From Rhodococcus jostii RHA1 (GTDB lineage Bacteria > Actinomycetota > Actinomycetes > Mycobacteriales > Mycobacteriaceae), in assembly GCF_000014565.1 (NCBI RefSeq), contig NC_008268.1:7196501-7260500 (forward strand): a stretch of 64,000 nt of DNA, written 5' to 3'. Numbering within the stretch: position 1 is the stretch's first letter; each line of letters begins with the position of its first letter. Made by a program: the position numbers and the translations under genes. The notes beneath the pieces were generated by a model, which was not told the DNA's origin, did no database searches, and saw nothing but the letters and a program-made list of their open reading frames with translations. Positions 45,197-55,388 of the stretch are shown here, in pieces.

Positions 45197-45242
45197 GAGT
45201 TGGAGGATGAATGTTGTCACCGACCGAGGAAGGGAATCACCC

Positions 45243-45659
45243 ATGTTGCGAGGACTCACCACCGTCAACTTCTACGCCGACGACCTCACGGCCGCCCAGG
45301 CCTGGTACACCGAACTGCTCGGAGTCGAGCCGTATTTCGTGCGCGCGCTGGAGGGGGCACCCGCCTACATCGAGTTCCGGCTCGGCGACTACCAGCACGA
45401 ACTCGGCATCATCGACAGCAGATTCGCAACGCCCGACCGGTCACGCGGTGCCGAGAACACGATGACCTACTGGCACGTCGACGATCTGGACGCGAGCGTC
45501 GAGCGGCTGCTGTCGCTGGGTGCCACCCTGCACGGCAAGCCGGTCGAACACGGGCCCGGATTCGTCACCGCATCCGTGGCCGACCCGTTCGGGAACATCC
45601 TCGGCGTGATGTTCAACCAGCACTACCTGGACATTCTGGCTGCGAAGGCAGGCGCGTGA
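45243..45659 (+). CDS. VOC (glyoxalase/dioxygenase superfamily) protein
   Basis: 138 residues from ATG 45243 (GGAAGGGA upstream). VOC motif pattern: LTTVNFYADDLTAAQAWYTE, ELGIIDSRFATPDRS, WHVDDLDASVERLLSLGATL and FVTASVADPFGNILGVMFN with the usual Glu/His positions partly kept. Metal-binding lyase, dioxygenase or resistance protein; the sequence does not decide. It overlaps the next gene by one base, and the pair is divergent from the WYL regulator. Confidence 0.88.
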   Translation: MLRGLTTVNFYADDLTAAQAWYTELLGVEPYFVRALEGAPAYIEFRLGDYQHELGIIDSRFATPDRSRGAENTMTYWHVDDLDASVERLLSLGATLHGKPVEHGPGFVTASVADPFGNILGVMFNQHYLDILAAKAGA

Positions 45660-46264
45660 TGGACACCCACGACGTGAACACCGTCGTCGCTCGCACGCCC
45701 GCGCAGTGGCGTGCCTGGCTTTCGGAGAACTGCCGGTCCGAGACGGAGGTCTGGCTGATCATCCACCACAAGGACAGCGGAACGCCGAGCGTGCGCTACC
45801 ACGAGGCGATCGAGCAGGCCCTGTGCTTCGGGTGGATCGACGGCCTGCGCCGCAGACGTGACGCCGACAGTTCTCGACTGCGTTTCACGCCGCGCACCCC
45901 GCGCAGCACCTGGAGCCGGGTGAACCGGCAGCGCGCGGCGGAGATGATCGAGCAGGGACTGATGACCGAGCACGGTTACGCCGCTATCGATCTGGCCAAG
46001 GCCAAGGGGACCTGGGAGAACACGGCGACCGGGGACAGCGCGACCATCCCTGGCGATCTGCAGGAAGCGTTTGCGCGACACGACGCCGCACGCGCGAACT
46101 TCGACAGGTTTCCGCCGTCGTCGACACGGTTGATCCTGGAGTGGATAGCGTCAGCCAGGAAGCCGGACACGAGGCAGCGGCGGATCGAGCGGACGGTCAC
46201 GCTGGCGGCGATGAACCTCCGGGCCAATCATCCGGGGGTCCGGGCCCCGGACGGTGTGCGGTAG
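45659..46264 (+). CDS. YdeI/OmpD-associated-family protein
   Basis: 201 residues, start ATG overlapping the VOC stop (TGATG). Family pattern: RTPAQWRAWLSENCRSETEV, WLIIHHKDSGTPSVRYHEAI, EQALCFGWIDGLRRRRD, RFTPRTPRSTWSRVNRQRAA, and a C-terminal IERTVTLAAMNLRAN. Members are linked to stress or bacteriocin protection in enterobacteria; the mechanism is unknown. Co-transcribed with the VOC protein under the WYL regulator. Confidence 0.87.
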   Translation: MDTHDVNTVVARTPAQWRAWLSENCRSETEVWLIIHHKDSGTPSVRYHEAIEQALCFGWIDGLRRRRDADSSRLRFTPRTPRSTWSRVNRQRAAEMIEQGLMTEHGYAAIDLAKAKGTWENTATGDSATIPGDLQEAFARHDAARANFDRFPPSSTRLILEWIASARKPDTRQRRIERTVTLAAMNLRANHPGVRAPDGVR

Positions 46265-46321
46265 CCGTCGCGAGACCGGTGTCCCGATCGGAGACAGGGA
46301 GAGGGAGAGGGGAGACACGAC

Positions 46322-46879
46322 ATGGACTGGCCGCACGAACTCGCCGATCAGCTCGGCTGGCACTGGGAGCAGCAGTTGCGTCCCCGGCTGGAGGGGCTGA
46401 CCGACGAGGAGTATTTCTGGGAACCCGCGCCGGACGGCTGGAGTGTGCGCCCGCGCGGGCAGTCGCAGGCGCCGGTCCGGGCCGGAAGTGGCGCGTTCAC
46501 CATCGACTTCGCCTTTCCCGAACCGGACCCGCCACCGGTCACCACCATCGCGTGGCGGCTCGGGCATCTCGTCGTCGGCGTCTTCGGGATGCGGATCGCC
46601 AGTCACTTCGGCGGGCCGCCCGTCGACTATCAGACGTTCGAGTACGCCGGCACCGCGGCCGAGGCGCTCGCGCAACTCGACGAGAACTATGCGGCCTGGT
46701 CTGCAGGTGTCCGGAGCCTCGGGGTCGAGGGGTTCGCCCGGCCGTGCGGCGCCGGCGAGGGAGCGTTCGCGGACTATCCCATGGCGGCGTTGGTGTTGCA
46801 CATCAACCGGGAGGTCATCCATCACGGCGCCGAGGTGGCGCTGTTGCGCGATCTCTATCTGCGCCGGCCGATTTCCTGA
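46322..46879 (+). CDS. DinB-superfamily protein
   Basis: 185 residues from ATG 46322. A four-helix DinB pattern: ELADQLGWHWEQQLRPRLEG, PDGWSVRPRG, TIAWRLGHLVVGVFGMRIAS with the first metal His, and LVLHINREVIHHGAEVALLR with the C-terminal His pair. Likely a metal-dependent, thiol-using enzyme; substrate unknown. It follows the YdeI-like gene by 57 nt and could share its promoter. Confidence 0.86.
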   Translation: MDWPHELADQLGWHWEQQLRPRLEGLTDEEYFWEPAPDGWSVRPRGQSQAPVRAGSGAFTIDFAFPEPDPPPVTTIAWRLGHLVVGVFGMRIASHFGGPPVDYQTFEYAGTAAEALAQLDENYAAWSAGVRSLGVEGFARPCGAGEGAFADYPMAALVLHINREVIHHGAEVALLRDLYLRRPIS

Positions 46880-46943
46880 CCGGAATCCGGGCCGGCTCCA
46901 CGGGTTTCACTCCCTGGGCCGAACGGATCTGCCAAGCTCGGGT

Positions 46944-48200
46944 ATGCCACCGACTCGGCGGATTCTCCTGTTGACGTGCGTCCTCGCTCTCCTGGCCGCG
47001 TGCACGTCGAACACCTCGTCCCCCGATTCTTCCTCCGCGGACGCGAGCAGCGGTTCTGCCGTCTCGTCGGCCGATCCGGCGCAGGCCGACGCGGTGATGA
47101 AGATCGTGCGCGACACCATGGCGGAGAGTCACCTGAAGGCGGTGATCGTGCGTGTCACCGTCGACGGCAAGGAGATCGTCACCCAGGCTCTCGGCGAGTC
47201 GATGACCGGAGTGCCCGCCACCACCGACATGCACTTCCGCAACGGCGCGGTCGCCATCTCCTACGTGTCCACGCTGCTGCTCCAGCTCGTCGACGAGAAG
47301 AAGGTGAGTCTCGACGATACGGTGTCGAAGTGGCTGCCCGACATTCCGCACGCCGACCGCGTGACCCTCCGCCAGCTCGCCCAGATGACTTCGGGCTACG
47401 TCGACTACGTCATCGGCAACACCGAATTCGACAGCGCCCTCTACGCGGCACCGTTCCGCAACTGGACGCCTGAGGAACTCCTGGCATTCGCCACGTCCGA
47501 GCCCCTGCTCTACGAACCTGGGACGAACTGGAACTACGCCCACACCAACTACGTCATCCTCGGGTTGGTTCTCGAGAAGATCACCGGTCAGCCGATGACG
47601 GAACTCATGCAGGACGAGGTGCTGGGTCCGCTCGGCCTCGACGACACCACGGATCCGGGGACGGCGGCGATCCCCGAACCCGTCCTGCACGCGTTCTCGT
47701 CCGAGCGGCGCGAGGCCCTGCAGATCCCGCCCGGTGCACCGTTCTACGAGGAATCCACGTATTGGAATCCGTCCTGGACCATCACCCACGGCGCCATCCA
47801 GATCACGAACATCTACGACCTCCACGACACGGCCGTCGCCATCGGCACGGGTGAACTACTGTCGCCCGAGTCCTACGAGGCCATGGTGTCGACGGACCTG
47901 CGTGGCAAGACGACCGCGCTGCCCGGCTGCACCACCTGCTTCCCGCAGTCGGAGGACTACACCTACGGGCTCGGACTACCGATCGTGGGGACCTGGCTCA
48001 TGCAGAACCCGCTGTTCAGCGGATCGTCGGCGGTCGAGGCCTATCTGCCCTCGCAGAAGATCGCCGTCGCCATCGCCGTCACGTACGAGCCGGCCGCCTT
48101 CGACGACACGGGGGCGTACAAGAACGAGGCCGACAGGCTGTTCCGGAAGATCGGCGCACACCTCGCTCCGACCGAAGCGCCGCCGGTGGCGGTCGGCTAG
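46944..48200 (+). CDS. Beta-lactamase/PBP-fold lipoprotein lacking the catalytic SxxK
   Basis: 418 residues. Signal peptide with lipobox ALLAAC (Cys20) predicts a lipid-anchored, outward-facing protein. The body has the serine beta-lactamase/esterase fold: KKVSLDDTVSKWLPDIPHAD, RQLAQMTSGYVDYVIG, LYEPGTNWNYAHTNYVILG and ITGQPMTELMQDEVLGPLGL. The nucleophile motif, normally SVTK, is AVAI (residues 102-105), and the YxN motif is YAH, so it cannot be a normal serine hydrolase. It may bind peptidoglycan or another ligand. Its stop overlaps that of the convergent SRPBCC gene. Confidence 0.88.
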   Translation: MPPTRRILLLTCVLALLAACTSNTSSPDSSSADASSGSAVSSADPAQADAVMKIVRDTMAESHLKAVIVRVTVDGKEIVTQALGESMTGVPATTDMHFRNGAVAISYVSTLLLQLVDEKKVSLDDTVSKWLPDIPHADRVTLRQLAQMTSGYVDYVIGNTEFDSALYAAPFRNWTPEELLAFATSEPLLYEPGTNWNYAHTNYVILGLVLEKITGQPMTELMQDEVLGPLGLDDTTDPGTAAIPEPVLHAFSSERREALQIPPGAPFYEESTYWNPSWTITHGAIQITNIYDLHDTAVAIGTGELLSPESYEAMVSTDLRGKTTALPGCTTCFPQSEDYTYGLGLPIVGTWLMQNPLFSGSSAVEAYLPSQKIAVAIAVTYEPAAFDDTGAYKNEADRLFRKIGAHLAPTEAPPVAVG

Positions 48201-48715
48201 CGTTCACCCGCGACGCGGGCGAGGCGACGGACGAGAGTCCGCACCACCGGGCCGTAGGTGACCGCGAGTACGGAGTCGAGGGGTCCGGGAGCGGACATCG
48301 TCATCGTGATCCGCGAGCCGGCACCGTAGGGTTCGACGACGTGATCGAGCGTCGTCGGTCCCACGCGCCAGGTCCAGGAACGGCCCGGTGTCTTGGCCGA
48401 GATCGACGCGGGAACAGGCACGACCCAGAGCAGTCGCGCCGCTCCACGCCGGCCGGCCTGAACCTCGGGGGACCCGAGACCCCACGCTCCGCGGACGTGC
48501 GGCGCCCACTCGGGCCAGCGCGAGGGCCGGGAGACGAGCGCCCACGCGACGTCCACCGAGGCGTCGGAATCAGCTGAGAACGAATGCGGCACGGGGGAGG
48601 AATACCCGGTTTCGACCCCGGCAGACACCGCAGATGCGGCTCGCGGAGTGGTCGGAGGTGAACACCGGGTGAATTGGCCCGTGTCGAGTTGCATGTAACT
48701 CGAGGTACTGGCCAC
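48197..48715 (-). CDS. SRPBCC-domain protein
   Basis: Up to 172 residues; the real start is uncertain and may be an internal GTG near residue 42. START-like pattern: FSADSDASVDVAWALVSRPS, WPEWAPHVRGAWGLG, GRSWTWRVGPTTLDHVVEPY, SRITMTMSAPGPLDSVLAVT. The first ~40 residues look non-globular. It overlaps the stop of the lipoprotein gene. Ligand unknown. Confidence 0.75.
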   Translation of the reverse strand: MASTSSYMQLDTGQFTRCSPPTTPRAASAVSAGVETGYSSPVPHSFSADSDASVDVAWALVSRPSRWPEWAPHVRGAWGLGSPEVQAGRRGAARLLWVVPVPASISAKTPGRSWTWRVGPTTLDHVVEPYGAGSRITMTMSAPGPLDSVLAVTYGPVVRTLVRRLARVAGER

Positions 48716-48748
48716 GCTTGGAGGGAACGGCGAGGGAGGGAGCCGATC

Positions 48749-49096
48749 ATGCTCGTTCGTCTGCCCGGGGTGTATCGCCCCCAGCGTGACACCTGGCTGC
48801 TCGCCGAGGTGCTGGCGGCCCGAGATCTCGGACCGGGCACCCGCGTGCTCGATCTCTGCTGTGGCACAGGCGTGTTGAGCGTCGAGGCGTGCGCGGCGGG
48901 CGCGGGGTGGGTGACGGCGGTCGACGTGTCGCGCCGGGCCGCGATCAGTACCTGGCTCAACGCCAAACTGCGCCGCCGGACGATCCGCGTCGTGCGGGGG
49001 CTGGAGGCGCGGGAGATGATCCGGCCGGGCCAGCGCACCGAGCGCATCGCGGTGCTGGCCGCGACCGACCTCCGGTACGGCGAGGCTCCACGCTGA
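48749..49096 (+). pseudogene. HemK-like methyltransferase with a large internal deletion
   Basis: 115 residues from ATG 48749 (GAGGGAG upstream). It opens as this family does (MLVRLPGVYRPQRDTWLLAE, SAM motif RVLDLCCGTGVLSVEACAAG, VTAVDVSRRAAISTWLNAK) but after RIRVVRG jumps straight to LEAREMIRPGQRTERIAVLA, the family's C-terminal end. Roughly 90-100 residues are missing in frame, including the NPPY substrate motif. Methyl transfer is therefore not expected. Confidence 0.75.
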
Positions 49097-49339
49097 CCTG
49101 GGCTCTGACTCCGGCGTCCAACTGTTCTCGCCACGGCACAGGTGAGTGGTTCACGTGGTTCGTCGCAACCCGGGACACAACGCAGAGGATCGTGTTGTTC
49201 GCGCTGTGGCCGTCCTCAGGAAAAGCGAGCTGATCGGGCTCGCAACCACATCGCCGACGCTGGTGACCGACGGCCACGTGCCGCGTGTAAAGTTTGCCGT
49301 TCGACGACGCCCAGCTTTCGAGGACTGCTGAACCACTAC

Positions 49340-50686
49340 ATGGCCAAGATCGATCGCAGCCGCACTGCCGCACTGACCCAAGCGCCGACCCTCCACGAGC
49401 CGGATGCCGGCGTCCGGCGCACCGTGCTCCCCGGCGGGCTTCGGGTGGTCACCGAATACGTTCCCGGTGTCCGATCCGCATCCGTGGGCGTCTGGGTGGG
49501 TGTCGGATCCCGTGACGAGCAGCCCACCGTCGCCGGGGCCGCGCACTTCCTCGAGCACCTCCTGTTCAAGGCCACGCCGTCGCGCAGCGCCCTCGACATC
49601 GCGCAGGTGATGGACGGCGTCGGCGGCGAGCTCAACGCGTTCACGTCCAAGGAACACACCTGCTTCTACGCGCACGTGCTCGACGACGACCTGCCCCTCG
49701 CCATCGACCTCGTCAGTGACGTCGTCCTTCGGGGCCGCTGCCGGTCCGCCGACGTCGACGTGGAACGCCAGGTGGTCCTCGAAGAGATCTCGATGCGCGA
49801 CGACGACCCGGAAGACCTCCTCGGCGACGCGTTCCTGACCGCGCTCTACGGCGACCATCCCGTCGGCAGGCCGGTCATCGGCAGCGTCGAATCCATCGAA
49901 TCGATGACCCGCACCCAACTCCACTCCTTCCACGTGCGGCGCTACACGCCACCGCGCATGGTGGTGGCCGTCGCCGGCAACGTGGAGCACGAACCGACGG
50001 TCGAGCTGGTCCGGCGCGCCTTCGCCGGGCACCTCGACTCGGCGTCCGAACCCGCCCCGCGACGCGCAGGCACCCTGCGCCTGCGGGCCGAGCCGACCCT
50101 CAGCCTGACCAACAGGGACAGCGAACAGGTCCACCTCTCCCTCGGGGTGCGCGCGTTCGGGCGGCACGAGTCGCACCGCTGGGCGCTGTCGGTGCTCAAC
50201 GCCGCGGTCGGTGGCGGACTCAGTTCCCGGCTCTTCCAGGAAGTGCGCGAGATCCGCGGCCTGGCGTATTCCGTGTACTCGGGCATCGACACGTTCTCCG
50301 ACACGGGTGCGTTCTCGATCTACGCCGGGTGCCAGCCGGAGAACCTCGGCGAGGTCACCACAGTGATCCGGGAGGTGCTGTCGAACGTGGCAGCCGACGG
50401 CATCACCGACGCCGAGTGCGCCCGCGCCAAGGGATCGCTGCGGGGCGGACTGGTTCTGGGACTGGAGGATTCGGGCTCCCGGATGCACCGCATCGGCCGC
50501 AGTGAGCTCAACTACGGCAATCACCGCAGCATCACCGAAACCCTGAGCAAGATCGACGCGGTCACCACCGACGAGGTGCGCGACGTCGCGCGAGTGCTGC
50601 TGCAGCGCCCGTTCGGCGCCGCCGTCGTCGGACCGTATCGTCGCAAGCGTGACCTGCCGGCCTCGGTGCGCGGCATCGTCCGGTAA
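49340..50686 (+). CDS. M16-family zinc metallopeptidase (PepR-like)
   Basis: 448 residues from ATG 49340. Zinc motif HFLEHLLFK (HxxEH) with the distal Glu in VVLEEISMRDDDPEDLLG, and the second half domain with GLSSRLFQEVREIRGLAYSVYS. Resembles the bacterial homologues of mitochondrial processing peptidase. In Corynebacteriales this gene usually follows gpsI (PNPase); here the upstream neighbour is a truncated methyltransferase, so the local order is altered. Downstream lie an alcohol dehydrogenase and, further on, dapB. Confidence 0.92.
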   Translation: MAKIDRSRTAALTQAPTLHEPDAGVRRTVLPGGLRVVTEYVPGVRSASVGVWVGVGSRDEQPTVAGAAHFLEHLLFKATPSRSALDIAQVMDGVGGELNAFTSKEHTCFYAHVLDDDLPLAIDLVSDVVLRGRCRSADVDVERQVVLEEISMRDDDPEDLLGDAFLTALYGDHPVGRPVIGSVESIESMTRTQLHSFHVRRYTPPRMVVAVAGNVEHEPTVELVRRAFAGHLDSASEPAPRRAGTLRLRAEPTLSLTNRDSEQVHLSLGVRAFGRHESHRWALSVLNAAVGGGLSSRLFQEVREIRGLAYSVYSGIDTFSDTGAFSIYAGCQPENLGEVTTVIREVLSNVAADGITDAECARAKGSLRGGLVLGLEDSGSRMHRIGRSELNYGNHRSITETLSKIDAVTTDEVRDVARVLLQRPFGAAVVGPYRRKRDLPASVRGIVR

Positions 50687-50720
50687 CGAGGATTCGCCGA
50701 AACCAGAGGAGAAGCCCGAG

Positions 50721-51827
50721 ATGAAGATCCGTGGAGCGGTACTCGAGGAGATCGGGAGAACCCGCCCGTTCGCCGAGTCGGCGCCGATCTCGATCTCCGA
50801 ACTCGACCTCGACGAGCCCGGCGAGGGCGAGATCCTCGTCCGGATCGAGGCGGCGGGCCTGTGCCATTCCGACCTGTCCGTCGTCGACGGCAACCGGGTG
50901 CGCCCGGTCCCGATGCTGCTCGGGCACGAGGCCGCGGGGCGGATCACCCAACTCGGAGCCGGAGTCGACGACGTCACGGTCGGACAGCGCGTCGTTATGA
51001 CGTTCCTCCCTCGCTGCGGGGAGTGTGAGGGCTGCGCCACCGACGGCCGGATGCCGTGCGTGCCCGGCACCGGTGCCAACAACGACGGAACCCTGCTCGA
51101 CGGGGGAGTGCGACTGCACCGCGGCGGCGACACCGTGCACCACCACCTCGGGGTGTCCGGATTCGCGACGCACGCGGTCGTCAACCGCCGCTCGGTCGTC
51201 CCCGTCGGCGACGACGTCCCCGCCGATGTGGCGGCCGTCCTCGGATGCGCCGTCCTCACCGGCGGCGGTGCCGTCCTCAACGCGGGCGATCCGCAACCCG
51301 GCCAGGCCGTGATGGTCGTCGGGCTCGGTGGAGTGGGGATGGCCGCGATCCTGACGGCGGTCTCCAGGGGCGCCGGCGAGGTCATCGGCGTCGATGCCGT
51401 TCCCGAGAAGCTGCAGACCGCACGCGAACTCGGCGCAACGGCCGTCTACACCCCGGCGGAGCTCGAGGAAGCCGGTGTCCGGGCACCCATCGTCATCGAG
51501 GCGGCCGGCAACGCGCGCGCATTCGAGTCGGCTGTTCGCGCGACCGCTCCCGGTGGCAAGACGATCACCGTCGGTTTGCCGTCGCCCGACGCGCGGTCGT
51601 CGATCTCCCCGCTCACTCTGGTGGCCGAGGCCCGCACCATCATCGGCAGCTACCTCGGGTCGGCGGTGCCGTCGCGGGACATCCCGATCTACGAGGACCT
51701 GTGGCGCGCCGGGAAGCTCCCCGTGGAGAAGCTCATCTCCTCCCGCATCACGCTCGACGACATCAACCGCGGCATGGACGAACTCGCCGACGGCAAGGCG
51801 ATCCGGCAGATCATCGTGTTCGACTGA
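50721..51827 (+). CDS. Zinc-dependent alcohol dehydrogenase (MDR superfamily)
   Basis: 368 residues from ATG 50721 (AGAGGAGAAG upstream), 34 nt after the peptidase stop. Catalytic zinc: Cys and Asp in GLCHSDLSVVDG and GHEAAG. Structural zinc: PRCGECEGCATDGRMPC. NAD(P) Rossmann motif VVGLGGVGMAAIL. It oxidises or reduces an alcohol/aldehyde with NAD(P); the group with 'RGAVL' openings includes S-(hydroxymethyl)mycothiol-type and aryl-alcohol dehydrogenases, but the substrate cannot be fixed. Confidence 0.92.
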   Translation: MKIRGAVLEEIGRTRPFAESAPISISELDLDEPGEGEILVRIEAAGLCHSDLSVVDGNRVRPVPMLLGHEAAGRITQLGAGVDDVTVGQRVVMTFLPRCGECEGCATDGRMPCVPGTGANNDGTLLDGGVRLHRGGDTVHHHLGVSGFATHAVVNRRSVVPVGDDVPADVAAVLGCAVLTGGGAVLNAGDPQPGQAVMVVGLGGVGMAAILTAVSRGAGEVIGVDAVPEKLQTARELGATAVYTPAELEEAGVRAPIVIEAAGNARAFESAVRATAPGGKTITVGLPSPDARSSISPLTLVAEARTIIGSYLGSAVPSRDIPIYEDLWRAGKLPVEKLISSRITLDDINRGMDELADGKAIRQIIVFD

Positions 51828-51844
51828 CCCGGCGGGCCGGTCGC

Positions 51845-51860
51845 GGGCAGAATTCTGCCC
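51845..51860. promoter_or_regulatory. Perfect 16-bp palindrome abutting a TTG start
   Basis: GGGCAGAATTCTGCCC ends exactly one base before the TTG start at 51861. It could be an operator blocking initiation or a small hairpin hiding the start in the mRNA. There is no separate Shine-Dalgarno sequence. Confidence 0.5.
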
Positions 51861-52301
51861 TTGAGGTTTCGCACCACCATCGAGCTGGGCGGCAAGACCG
51901 CGACCGGTTTCCGGATCCCCGAGGACGTCGTCGCGGAACTGGGGTCGGGTAAGCGCCCCGCGGTCCGGGTCACGATCGGTGGTCACACCTACCGCACCAC
52001 GGTCGCGCTGATGGGTGGCGCGTTCATGATTCCGCTCAGCGCCGAGAACAGGGCAGGTGCGGGCGTGGCGGCAGGTGACGAGGTGGACGTCGCCGTCGAA
52101 CTCGACACCGAACCCAGGGTCGTCACGGTTCCGCCCGACTTCGCCGAGGCGCTCGACCGGCAACCGGACGCGAGAAGGGCGTTCGACGCACTGTCGTACA
52201 GCAACCAGCGCCGGCACGTGCTCTCGATCGAGGGTGCCAAGACGGACGAGACCCGGCAACGCCGGATCGGCAAGGCCGTGGACGCGCTGCTGCAGGGCTG
52301 A
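51861..52301 (+). CDS. DUF1905 / YdeI C-terminal-domain protein
   Basis: 146 residues. The N-terminal DUF1905 beta-barrel (MRFRTTIELGGKTATGFRIP, VTIGGHTYRTTVALMGGAFM, PLSAENRAGAGVAAGDEV) is followed by a YdeI-type helical tail (PPDFAEALDRQPDARRAFDA, SYSNQRRHVLSIEGAKTDET). TTG 51861 is the only start that keeps the whole first strand; a palindrome lies directly before it. Function unknown. The second YdeI-related gene of this window. Confidence 0.8.
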   Translation: MRFRTTIELGGKTATGFRIPEDVVAELGSGKRPAVRVTIGGHTYRTTVALMGGAFMIPLSAENRAGAGVAAGDEVDVAVELDTEPRVVTVPPDFAEALDRQPDARRAFDALSYSNQRRHVLSIEGAKTDETRQRRIGKAVDALLQG

Positions 52302-52322
52302 GGCCAACCGGCAGCAATTCCG

Positions 52323-52808
52323 TCAGGCGGAGTCGCCCGGGCACCCGGTGACGTCGTCGACCGGCAGTGCCGACAGCGCGATCAGCGCGGACACGAATCC
52401 CTCGCGGTCGCGCTCCGGCAACCTGGCCAGGAGCCGCTCCTCGCCCCGCCGGATCGCCGCCTGTGCCGAGGCGCGCACGTCGTGCCCGTCCGGGGTCAGC
52501 GACAGCAGGCGGGCCCGGCGGTCCGCGGGATCGCGCTGACGGTCGATCAGGCCACTGTCCTGCAGGTCGTCGAGCACGCCGATGATCCTGGTCTTGTCGG
52601 CTCCGATTGCTTCCGCGAGCGCGGCCTGGGTTCGCAGCGGGTGCTCGTCGAGTGCCAGGAGCACGACGTATCCCCACATGGTGAGTCCGTGCTCCGCGAG
52701 CACGGGGAGTTCCGCCGCCACCAGCGAACGGTTCAGAGCGGTCGTCATCGCCGCGAGGTCGGGACGAGTGCGTTCGTGCTGTCCGTTGGTCGGGTCGAGG
52801 CTGGGCAT
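52323..52808 (-). CDS. MarR-family transcriptional regulator
   Basis: 161 residues with the MarR winged helix: LVAAELPVLAEHGLTMWGYV, QAALAEAIGADKTRIIGVLD, DLQDSGLIDRQRDPADRRAR, LLSLTPDGHDV. Binds ligands such as phenolics and releases DNA in relatives. Divergent from the maleylpyruvate-isomerase-like gene; three GCATAT half-sites lie across the shared promoter, one over its own start codon, suggesting autorepression. Confidence 0.9.
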   Translation of the reverse strand: MPSLDPTNGQHERTRPDLAAMTTALNRSLVAAELPVLAEHGLTMWGYVVLLALDEHPLRTQAALAEAIGADKTRIIGVLDDLQDSGLIDRQRDPADRRARLLSLTPDGHDVRASAQAAIRRGEERLLARLPERDREGFVSALIALSALPVDDVTGCPGDSA

Positions 52809-52868
52809 ATCGCAGAAAATACACCTTGACCGATCATATGCAGAGGTAGATGATAAGCGAACGCATAT
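52805..52868. promoter_or_regulatory. Three GCATAT/ATATGC half-sites in the MarR divergent promoter
   Basis: GCATAT at 52805-52810 (over the marR start codon), ATATGC at 52836-52841 and GCATAT at 52863-52868. Their regular spacing of about 27-31 nt suggests three half-turn-aligned binding sites for the regulator. Confidence 0.45.
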
Positions 52869-52888
52869 AAATTCGAGTCGAGGACGAG

Positions 52889-54853
<1,965 letters not shown>

Positions 54854-54882
54854 GAAACGGGCCCGGTCGTACGCTGACGACT

Positions 54883-55341
54883 GTGAAGTCACTACTCGTC
54901 GTCCACCACACGCCGTCGCCGGTGACCCGTGAGTGCCTCGAAGCCGTGCTGAAAGGCGCGCGCGATCCCGACATCGACGGCGTCGAGGTGAAGTCGATCC
55001 CCGCTCTCGGCGCAACCGTGCCCGACGTCCTGGCAGCCGACGGGTTCCTGTTCGGAACGTCCGCCAACTTCGGCTACATGTCCGGTGCGCTGAAGCATTT
55101 CTTCGACACCGTCTACTACCCGTGCCTCGACGCGGTCGCCGGCCGCCCCTACGGGCTCTGGGTGCACGGCAACAACGACACCGCCGGGGCCGTGACATCG
55201 GTGCAGAAGATCGTGACCGGGTTGGCACTCACGCAGGTGGCCGAGATCCTGGAACTGACCGGATCGCTCGACGCGAGCGCACGGGAGCGGTGCTACGAAC
55301 TCGGTGCGACGGTCGCGGTGACGCTGGCCGAGGACGCCTGA
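54883..55341 (+). CDS. Flavodoxin/NAD(P)H-FMN-reductase-like protein
   Basis: 152 residues from GTG 54883. Flavodoxin-fold pattern: MKSLLVVHHTPSPVTRECLE, ADGFLFGTSANFGYMSGALK, FFDTVYYPCLDAVAGRPYGL and WVHGNNDTAGAVTSV, matching WrbA-like/NADPH-dependent FMN reductases. FMN-binding; reaction unknown. Located between the dapB unit and ycaQ. Confidence 0.85.
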   Translation: MKSLLVVHHTPSPVTRECLEAVLKGARDPDIDGVEVKSIPALGATVPDVLAADGFLFGTSANFGYMSGALKHFFDTVYYPCLDAVAGRPYGLWVHGNNDTAGAVTSVQKIVTGLALTQVAEILELTGSLDASARERCYELGATVAVTLAEDA

Positions 55342-55388
55342 CGGTCGCGGCCGGGAGTTGTGTCGGTGGTTGATGGCAGGCTGCGGGC

